Positions 16,549 through 22,341 of a stretch of DNA of 64,000 nt are shown one piece after another. The first letter of the stretch is position 1; every line of letters begins with the position of its first letter. The translations under genes and the position numbers were made by a program. The notes beneath the pieces were generated by a model. The model saw only the letters and a program-made list of their open reading frames with translations. It was not told where the DNA came from and searched no databases. The DNA is from a virus, in IMG/VR virus record IMGVR_UViG_3300025785_000013, positions 19,478 to 83,477 of that record. One strand, 5' to 3'.

Positions 16549-16881
16549 ATGACGATTAACTACCCAACTCCAGCAGCCAGTCTCCCAGAACTGGAATTTA
16601 CTTGGGAAGATGCCGTGGGGAACGTCATAGATTTCAGCATCCCGGACTGGTCGTTCCAATTGAAGATTGGACGTTTCCCCAGTCCAGCCGTTTTGACCAA
16701 GACCAGTGGGATTCAAGGCTTTGCCGTCGCCCCAAATCTCATTGTCAATTGGAACCCCGGTGACCTCAACAAGTTGACCCCCGGTGTGTGGTACTTGCAA
16801 GTGACAGCAACCTACGGCCCAACGGCGCAGCAGCGTGTGTTGACCGGCTCTATCCGTATTGACCAACCAGTGATGTCGTAG
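16549..16881 (+). CDS. BppU-N-like beta-sandwich virion protein (110 aa)
   Basis: The sequence pattern LEFTWEDAVGNVIDFSIPDW, FQLKIGRFPSP, TKTSGIQGF, LIVNWNPGDLNKLTPGVWYL and GSIRIDQP resembles the immunoglobulin-like N-terminal domain of baseplate upper proteins (BppU-N) found in phages of Gram-positive hosts. Single domain, no signal peptide. It starts two bases after the repeat protein and precedes the head-tail connectors. A baseplate or fibre adaptor role is inferred. Confidence 0.68.
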   Translation: MTINYPTPAASLPELEFTWEDAVGNVIDFSIPDWSFQLKIGRFPSPAVLTKTSGIQGFAVAPNLIVNWNPGDLNKLTPGVWYLQVTATYGPTAQQRVLTGSIRIDQPVMS

Positions 16882-16889
16882 GTGAAAAG

Positions 16890-17408
16890 ATGACGTGGAC
16901 ATACACGCAAGACCCAACCAGTTCCGTCAAGGATGCCGTGCGCTTCCTCATCGGAGACACCAACGAAGGTGACCCGCTTCTCCAAGACGAGGAAATCTAC
17001 TTCAACCTCTCTGAGGTGAATATGGATGTCTACCGTGCTGCATCGAACAGTTGCTACAACTTGGCTGCCAAGTTCACCCAGCAGGCAACCAACGTCTCCA
17101 AGAGCGTCGGTGGCCTCTCCCTGAGCCAAGGCTACGGTGACCGAGCGCAGCGTTTTGAGCGTCTGGCCAAGGACTTGCTGATTCGCAGCCGTCGTGTCAA
17201 TCCCCCGATTGCCAACGTTGACCCCCACGCACTCTGGGCAGAACTCAAAGTTGGTGGCCTTGACCCGTACATCCTCACTGAAAACACTTGGCCGACGAAC
17301 TCAGAACTCGGCACAACGACTTCCTACGGGATGGGCTACAACCCCGGTGGTGGTGAAAACAACTCCGATGCCAACGGCGATGAATACAACGGCAACGATG
17401 TACCGTGA
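16890..17408 (+). CDS. Head-tail adaptor (connector) protein (172 aa)
   Basis: Residues 1-110 follow the helical head-tail adaptor pattern: DAVRFLIGDTNEGDPLLQDE (F-L-I-G-D-(T)-x-x-x-x-L-x-D-E), EIYFNLSEVN, YRAASNSCYNLAAKFTQQA and GDRAQRFERLAKDL. The C-terminus is Gly/Asn-rich and probably flexible. It is first in the connector set 16890-18650. AGGTG precedes the ATG; the next gene begins within its stop (GTGA). Confidence 0.82.
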   Translation: MTWTYTQDPTSSVKDAVRFLIGDTNEGDPLLQDEEIYFNLSEVNMDVYRAASNSCYNLAAKFTQQATNVSKSVGGLSLSQGYGDRAQRFERLAKDLLIRSRRVNPPIANVDPHALWAELKVGGLDPYILTENTWPTNSELGTTTSYGMGYNPGGGENNSDANGDEYNGNDVP

Positions 17409-17815
17409 GTATTGACCCAGAACTTCTGGCGATAATGACCCAGACCATTATCGTCCAAAACCCGATTGCAGCAAAAAGCCCCGGTGGTGGCCCACCGGTT
17501 TTGGATGGCTACGGGAGACACTACGTCAACAGCAGTGGGCAAAGTGGTTCGACGGTGGAATACGGCCCACCAGTGACCTACAAGTGTCGCTTGGAGTACA
17601 AAATGAAGGTGCTGGCCACTGAAAATGGCCGTGACCGGATGAGTTCTGGCCGTGCCTACCTCAACGGTTTCTACCCCAACCTCACTACTGAGTGTCTGGT
17701 CGTTGTCCCAAACCAGACGCAGGAATCCTTGAAGTACCCAGTGGTGATGTATGTAGAGAACAACTTCGATGAGACTGGCCTGACGGGGTACAACACCGTT
17801 CTGCACTTTGAATAG
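17405..17815 (+). CDS. Head closure protein (136 aa)
   Basis: GTG 17405 overlaps the adaptor stop. The small beta protein (VTYKCRLEYKMKVLATENGR, SSGRAYLNGFYP, TECLVVVPNQTQE, PVVMYVENNFDETG, YNTVLHFE) has the size and order of a head-closure (gpFII/gp16-type) protein between adaptor and gp10-like neck protein. Assigned mainly by gene order plus beta pattern. Confidence 0.7.
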   Translation: MSIDPELLAIMTQTIIVQNPIAAKSPGGGPPVLDGYGRHYVNSSGQSGSTVEYGPPVTYKCRLEYKMKVLATENGRDRMSSGRAYLNGFYPNLTTECLVVVPNQTQESLKYPVVMYVENNFDETGLTGYNTVLHFE

Positions 17816-17826
17816 GGGGCAGTGAA

Positions 17827-18216
17827 ATGGCCGAAGAACTTACTGCCGAAGTCTCGCTCCACCTGTTCAATATGATGAACGCTCCAAAGCGTGTTTTGGA
17901 GGAAATGGTTGATGCCTATAACGAATATCTGCACTTCGTTTTTCAACTGAGCCAAGAGTTAGTCCCAGTGGACACTGGTGATTTGATGATGAGTGGCCAA
18001 GTTGACGATGCCGTGCTCCGTGACGAAAACACGGTTGGTGGGTCAATCACCTACGGCGACAATTTGGTGGATTACGCAGTGATTGTCCACGAAGATTTGG
18101 ATGCTTACCACGAGTATCCAACGCAGGCGAAGTACCTTGAACAACCGTTTACCGACAATTTCCCCGACCTCGTAGAAGACGTAAAGCGTAGAATCCGAAA
18201 GGCGTTGAAAGAATAA
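17827..18216 (+). CDS. HK97 gp10-like neck protein (129 aa)
   Basis: Motifs LVPVDTGDLMMSGQVDD, GSITYGDNLVDYAVIVHED and YPTQAKYLEQPF are characteristic of gp10-like tail-completion/neck proteins (VPVDTG-L...S, YA-x-x-VHE, KFLE-x-P). AGGGGG precedes ATG 17827. The protein sits at the head-tail joint. Its stop overlaps the next ATG by one base. Confidence 0.86.
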   Translation: MAEELTAEVSLHLFNMMNAPKRVLEEMVDAYNEYLHFVFQLSQELVPVDTGDLMMSGQVDDAVLRDENTVGGSITYGDNLVDYAVIVHEDLDAYHEYPTQAKYLEQPFTDNFPDLVEDVKRRIRKALKE

Positions 18217-18650
18217 TGGCACTCCTTGATTCGATGGGCCAGTATCTCCAAGACCAGACAGCCAGTCTCCCTAGCAATCAGCAGTTGACCCTCGGTGGGA
18301 ACCTGTTCCTTGGTCGCTTCCCGGCAGAAGCCCCGAACGCTGCCGTCCTCATCCAACAATACGGTGGTGGAACTCCGACGATGACGATGGGTTCAGCACC
18401 GGCGGTCATTGAGAATCCAAAACTCCAGTTGCTCGTTCGTGGTGAGCGAGAGGACTACCCGGATGCCTACCAGTTGGCCTACATCCTTTGGACAATTTTG
18501 TCCTCAGTGGTCACAAACGTCACCATTGACGGCACCAACATTCTCCGTATCGCTCCTATGGGGATGCCGAACTACATCGGCTACGACGATACTGACCGAC
18601 CTAAGTTCACCATCAACTTCACAGCGATGGTCGCTACGCCCTCGTCGTGA
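18216..18650 (+). CDS. Tail terminator / minor capsid-type protein (144 aa)
   Basis: NLFLGRFPAEAPNAAVLIQQ, YGGGTPTMTMGSAPAVIENP and KLQLLVRGEREDYPDAYQLA match the DUF4128 / phage minor capsid C group that acts as tail terminator. The family pattern is (L/V)F-x-G-x-x-P, G-x-x-P, IE-x-P-x-LQ-V-x-V-R. It is the last connector gene before the tail-tube region. Confidence 0.82.
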   Translation: MALLDSMGQYLQDQTASLPSNQQLTLGGNLFLGRFPAEAPNAAVLIQQYGGGTPTMTMGSAPAVIENPKLQLLVRGEREDYPDAYQLAYILWTILSSVVTNVTIDGTNILRIAPMGMPNYIGYDDTDRPKFTINFTAMVATPSS

Positions 18651-18883
18651 GCGAACTCAACCTTGTACTGAAATCCATTGAGGCTGCCAAGGCAGCCAAC
18701 CTCGCAGCCATCCGTGCTTTGGAAGCCGTCGAACAGATGTTGGGTGGTTCTGCCCCTGAGCCTGAGCCAGAGACGGAGCCGGAACAGCAGCCTGAGGGAT
18801 GCCAACACACCGATGCCGTGAAGGTTCCTACGGTCAACGGCTCGTTCCTCGTCTGCCCCTGCGGGCATCAGCAAGAAATCTAA
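18647..18883 (+). CDS. Small protein with Glu-Pro linker and zinc ribbon (78 aa)
   Basis: GTG overlaps the previous stop (GTGA). Residues 1-35 are an Ala-rich helix, residues 36-50 a Glu-Pro repeat (PEPEPETEPEQQP), and residues 51-78 contain C-x-H...CPCGH, a likely zinc-binding end. Function unknown. Confidence 0.65.
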   Translation: MSELNLVLKSIEAAKAANLAAIRALEAVEQMLGGSAPEPEPETEPEQQPEGCQHTDAVKVPTVNGSFLVCPCGHQQEI

Positions 18884-18892
18884 AATCCTGAC

Positions 18893-18921
18893 TTGACTTT
18901 GTTCTAACCCTAATGTAAACT
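18893..18921 (+). promoter_or_regulatory. Consensus promoter, leaderless output
   Basis: TTGACT (18893-18898), 17-bp spacer, TAAACT (18916-18921), then TAGGGT and ATG 18928. It shares the CTTGACTTTGT start with promoters at 40886-40914 (minus) and 46238-46266. Confidence 0.78.
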
Positions 18922-18927
18922 TAGGGT

Positions 18928-19074
18928 ATGAGCAACCTCACAGAAGAACAGCAAGCAGCGATGAACAGATTCGCTCAGGACTTTGCAGCAGTGCTTTTTC
19001 CCATTGTGCGTAGGAAGTACGAGCAAGACCTGAGCAACGGAGCCACCGAAGCCCAGACGATAGGAGAGCAATGA
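18928..19074 (+). CDS. Small hypothetical protein (48 aa)
   Basis: Begins six bases after the TAAACT box. Product MSNLTEEQQAAMNRFAQDFA, then AVLFPIVRRKYEQDL: a helical protein with an amphipathic middle. A conserved-looking promoter and an ATGA overlap with the next gene make it credible. No family known. Confidence 0.68.
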   Translation: MSNLTEEQQAAMNRFAQDFAAVLFPIVRRKYEQDLSNGATEAQTIGEQ

Positions 19075-19364
19075 ACACCATCACCCCTCTGTTCCCCCTT
19101 GGGAACGTGGTCATCACGACCAACGCCCTGAACACCCTCACCGAGGCCAACCCTGAGGCTTCCTACGAGATGGTCAAAATCCTTGGCCGTCACCAGTCTG
19201 GCGACTGGGGAATCGTTGACAACGAGGACAAGAGTTCCAACGACGATGCCGTGAAGAACGGAAGCCGTATCCTGTCGGCCTACGAAATCGAAGGCATCAA
19301 GGTGTGGGTCATCACCGAGTATGACCGGAGCATCACCACCATTTTGCTCCCTGAGGACTACTAA
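19071..19364 (+). CDS. Plasmid/phage-related conserved protein (97 aa)
   Basis: Motifs LFPLGNVVITTNAL, LGRHQSGDWGIVDNEDKSSN, RILSAYEI and KVWVITEYDRSITTILLPED are those of a widespread small family on plasmids and phages (RH-x-x-GDWG...N-x-x-A...G-x-R-(I/L)-(L/F)-SAY...WI-T-E-x-DRS-x-T-x-LLPE-x-Y). No biochemical function is established that I know of. Translationally coupled to the 48-aa gene. Confidence 0.82.
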   Translation: MNTITPLFPLGNVVITTNALNTLTEANPEASYEMVKILGRHQSGDWGIVDNEDKSSNDDAVKNGSRILSAYEIEGIKVWVITEYDRSITTILLPEDY

Positions 19365-19417
19365 GCAGCCAATCCAAGGTTGTGTAGAATCCCCTAGGGA
19401 AATACACAGGAGACAAA

Positions 19418-19690
19418 ATGGCAGCGCGGAAAACGCAAGGCGTGGCAGACCTCGCTCTCACCTACGAATGGGAGAACGTTGAGGAATGGGATGGCCTCGT
19501 CAAGGGTGACCTCGTACTCGTCAAGGGCGAGCGTGGTGATTGGCGTTTCCAATGGGCTAAGGTCAAAGATGGCGAAGTCACTGAGGTGACTGTCCACGGT
19601 GGCCCCAATGGTCACGGCTCGTTCCGAACGTTCTTACCGAACCGGGTCAGCAAGCCAAAGGTCAGGAATCGCAGGCCTGCCAAGGCGTAG
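19418..19690 (+). CDS. Small SH3-like beta-barrel protein, paralogue 1 (90 aa)
   Basis: Core GDLVLVKGERGDWRFQWAKV, then KDGEVTEVTVHGG and HGSFRTFLPNRV: a small all-beta fold with a basic tail. Related copies occur at 41324-41611 (minus) and 45510-45704. AGGAGA precedes the ATG and TAGAAT at about 19384 may be its -10. An HGG-x-x-GH-x-S-(F/Y)-RTF motif is shared with the minus-strand copy. Possible nucleic-acid or protein binder; no function known. Confidence 0.7.
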   Translation: MAARKTQGVADLALTYEWENVEEWDGLVKGDLVLVKGERGDWRFQWAKVKDGEVTEVTVHGGPNGHGSFRTFLPNRVSKPKVRNRRPAKA

Positions 19691-19771
19691 TACGGTGTTG
19701 TAGTCAAATCCATTTCGGACTTTCGGTGGTAATCTTGCGGGGTAAGTACCCTCGCTCACCGGAAGGGCCAG

Positions 19772-19987
19772 ATGGCTAAGGCTGCACCGAAGTCCTACCA
19801 AGTCACCGACAAGTCGCCCCTTACCTACAACGGTAAGCGGGCTATGCCCAGTGACGTGGTGACGGATATCCCCGGCGAGGACATTTCGTGGCTTCTTGAA
19901 GGTGGCTACATCGTTCCTGTCGAATCAGCACCTGAGCCAGACGTGGATGCTAGCGAGCCTGCCCCTGCGACTACCGAGGCCAACTAA
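19772..19987 (+). CDS. Small structural-operon protein (71 aa)
   Basis: YQVTDKSPLTYNGKRAMPSD, then IPGEDISWLLEGGYIVP and an acidic Pro/Ala tail. Small proteins of this type (an x-G-(W/Y)-IV-P ending before an acidic tail) commonly lie near head or tail genes. GGAAGGG precedes the ATG; the stop overlaps the tube gene ATG by one base. The 81-bp gap before it holds a possible TAATCT -10. Confidence 0.68.
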   Translation: MAKAAPKSYQVTDKSPLTYNGKRAMPSDVVTDIPGEDISWLLEGGYIVPVESAPEPDVDASEPAPATTEAN

Positions 19988-20988
19988 TGCCGATTTTCCA
20001 GCACGGTAAGAATACTCGCACCATCCTCACGGTTCCAAATTCGACGGCAGGCACGTTCACTGGCACGGCCACCAACAGCAGTTATTACTTGACTGGCGTA
20101 GTCACCTCGTTCGGCTTGACGGTTGGAATGGTCATCACGTCTCCCTCAGACCTGTCGTGGTCGGCAGTCATCACCTCAATCGGTTCCAACTCCGTAATGC
20201 TTAACGCCACGCCGAGTTCGGGTGTCTACAGCGCAACGGCCCCACAGGTTTTCACTGTGCTTCTGCCCCAAGTTTCGGCTGGAGTGACCGGAATTGGCTA
20301 CGACCTCTCCCAATTTCTGAACGATGCCAGCATCAGCCAGATGATTGACGCTACTGAAACCACCACGTTCCAAACCGGTGGCAGTAAGTCCTACATTCAA
20401 GGGTTGAAGGAAGGCACCGTCAGTCTGTCCGGCTTCTATGACGGAACACCAGCCGGTATTGACCCAATTATGTACAGGACTGCCAACCTCGCAGCCAACA
20501 AGTCCGTTCTTATCTTCCTTGATGGTGGAAACAACGCTACCCCGGCAGTTTGCTATATGGCCAACGGTGTCCAAACTAAGTACGACTTGAAGTCGCCAGT
20601 TGCCGGTGTTGTTAGTGCTGATATGGAACTTCAGGCCGATGGTGGCGTGTGGCGTGGATACGGCCAGTACATCACTTCGGGAACCACCAGCCTCATTGCA
20701 GCAGCCACGGTCAACAACAACTTTTCCACCTCAAAGGGTGGGCTGTTGATTATGGGCGTTTCGTCGGCCAACGGCAACTCCGGTTCTTCGTTGCTGGAAT
20801 TCCAAACCTCGCCAACCGGCTCAGTGTGGACAACGGTGGAAACGCTGACTGTTGACGCTTCAACCTCTTACGGGATTGGTGCAGTCGCCATCAACCTCGT
20901 TGGAACCATCCCGCAGTACACCCGCCTGTACTACTCCGTCGGAAGCGGAGTGACAGCCAACATCTACTACGGGTTCGCCCGCTTCTAG
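19987..20988 (+). CDS. Major tail tube protein, paralogue A (333 aa)
   Basis: The core, residues about 95-225, has YDLSQFLNDASISQMIDATE, TTTFQTGGSKSYIQGLKEGT, VSLSGFYDGTPAGIDPIMY and VQTKYDLKSPVAGVVS, matching actinophage tail-tube proteins. The same blocks recur in the next gene. Residues 18-75 are the phage-wide beta module (SFGLTVGMVITSPSDL, AVITSIGSNSVMLN). Residues 226-333 add a further beta-sandwich probably exposed on the tube surface. Confidence 0.82.
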   Translation: MPIFQHGKNTRTILTVPNSTAGTFTGTATNSSYYLTGVVTSFGLTVGMVITSPSDLSWSAVITSIGSNSVMLNATPSSGVYSATAPQVFTVLLPQVSAGVTGIGYDLSQFLNDASISQMIDATETTTFQTGGSKSYIQGLKEGTVSLSGFYDGTPAGIDPIMYRTANLAANKSVLIFLDGGNNATPAVCYMANGVQTKYDLKSPVAGVVSADMELQADGGVWRGYGQYITSGTTSLIAAATVNNNFSTSKGGLLIMGVSSANGNSGSSLLEFQTSPTGSVWTTVETLTVDASTSYGIGAVAINLVGTIPQYTRLYYSVGSGVTANIYYGFARF

Positions 20989-21000
20989 AAGGAGATAGCA

Positions 21001-21771
21001 ATGCCCATTTTCAATCACGGTAAGAACGCGTTTCTGGCCCTCGGATACGAGTTGTCCGGTTCCACCTACGCAACCTGCACCCTGACCAGTTCCTCGTCGC
21101 TCTCCAGCGTTTTAGTGCCTGCTGGCACCCTGCTCGCTGGTGGTGCCGGTGCTTACGGCAGCCCGTCAATGCTCGCTGGTTCGACGGCCACCTATGGTGT
21201 GTTCGCTGGTGGAATCCCCGGCTACACGACCACCCAAATCACGAGCAGCAGCACGAGCGTCACGCTGGCTGAATCGGCAATTGGTGGAACCGGTGTCCTG
21301 CCTGCCGTTGGTACGGCTGGCGTTCCGCTTCTGCCGATGGTGAACATCTCGCCATTTATCAACGACGCTGGACTTCCGGTTGCCATTGACGCAAGCGAAA
21401 CCACGACGTTCAGCCAAGCCGGTGTGAAGACCTACATTCAGGGTCTGAAGGGCTACTCGCTTACGTTTGCTGGTATGTACGACCAGACTGCTGCTGGTGC
21501 AACCTCGGCTGCCGATGGCGTTGCTGGTGGAATTGACTACATCGTTTACTGTATGGAGAACTGGCAGAACATTGCTGGAAACTTCGTTCAGTTCGTGTAC
21601 GGCCCGTCTGACCCCGGCCAGTTCGTTCTTGGTTCGGCTGGTGTGCCATCCATCAAGTACTTCGGCCAAGGCGTTTTCACCAAGTACGACCTGAAGTCAT
21701 CGGTCAACGGCGTTGTGACGTTCGACGGTGAAATCCAAGTGACAGGCCCCGTGTATCGGACTATCCTCTAG
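21001..21771 (+). CDS. Tail tube protein, paralogue B (256 aa)
   Basis: Shares MPIF(Q/N)HGKN, the DASETTTFSQAGVKTYIQGL block, then F-x-GMYD, GGIDYIVYCMEN and GVFTKYDLKSSVNGVV with paralogue A, but lacks its C-terminal domain and has a different insertion (residues 20-110). A strong AGAAGGAGA site precedes the ATG. Two consecutive tube genes suggest either a two-component tube or a tube plus a tail-end variant. Confidence 0.8.
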   Translation: MPIFNHGKNAFLALGYELSGSTYATCTLTSSSSLSSVLVPAGTLLAGGAGAYGSPSMLAGSTATYGVFAGGIPGYTTTQITSSSTSVTLAESAIGGTGVLPAVGTAGVPLLPMVNISPFINDAGLPVAIDASETTTFSQAGVKTYIQGLKGYSLTFAGMYDQTAAGATSAADGVAGGIDYIVYCMENWQNIAGNFVQFVYGPSDPGQFVLGSAGVPSIKYFGQGVFTKYDLKSSVNGVVTFDGEIQVTGPVYRTIL

Positions 21772-21793
21772 GTAACCCTAGTAAGGAGCAGGA

Positions 21794-22147
21794 ATGTCAA
21801 ATCTCGCACAGCAAATTTTTGCCGTAGACGATATCGAAAGCGAACTTTTGGAAATCGCGCAGTGGAATGTCACCGTGCTGGTCAAGTCAATGACGGCCAA
21901 GGACCGCGCCCGGATGATTGGTCGCTCGGTTCAGGCCAACGGCAACTTCGACTTGGAAGAAGTCCTGCCCGACTTGGTGATTCACTGCACTTTCGACCCA
22001 GAGACGGGCGAGCGTGTGTTCACGCCAGCCGACCGCGAGATGCTGATGTCCAAGGCTGCCTCGGCCATCGAACTCATCGCCACGGTTGCAATGCGCTTGT
22101 CCGGTATGGACGAGGATGCAATTGAGAGGGCGGGAAAAGGCTTGTAG
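21794..22147 (+). CDS. Tail assembly chaperone, short form (117 aa)
   Basis: Lies between tube and tape-measure genes, the fixed position of tail assembly chaperones. LEIAQWNVTVLVKSMTAKDR, ARMIG and LPDLVIHCTFDPETGERVF follow the actinophage G-type chaperone. The normal frame stops at 22147; a GGGAAAA slippery site at 22132-22138 allows a longer product. AAGGAG precedes ATG 21794. Confidence 0.88.
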   Translation: MSNLAQQIFAVDDIESELLEIAQWNVTVLVKSMTAKDRARMIGRSVQANGNFDLEEVLPDLVIHCTFDPETGERVFTPADREMLMSKAASAIELIATVAMRLSGMDEDAIERAGKGL

Positions 22148-22323
22148 ATGACCCGGAAAGGAGATTTCTCTTTGAGTTGGCTGAAAAGTTAGGCCGAACC
22201 GTAGAGGAACTTCTTGACGGGTCACCGTCACACAAACCAATTTCCGCTTACGAAGTGACTGAGTGGCACGCATTGTGGCGACTGAGGAACTACGAACACG
22301 AACAGGCCACAAAGGGCTACTAG
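21794..22323 (+). CDS. Tail assembly chaperone, frameshifted long form (about 176 aa)
   Basis: A -1 shift at G-GGA-AAA (22132-22138) rereads base 22138 and continues in the -1 frame (AGG CTT GTA GAT ...) to the TAG at 22321-22323. The extension reads RLVDDPERRFLFELAEKLGR, then TVEELLDGSP, YEVTEWHALWRLRN and YEHEQATKGY, exactly the C-terminal type of a GT chaperone. The heptamer fits X-XXY-YYZ with frame-zero codons GGA AAA. The extension has no ribosome site or plausible start of its own. Confidence 0.85.
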
Positions 22324-22341
22324 CGGAAAGGGGGTAGTGAA

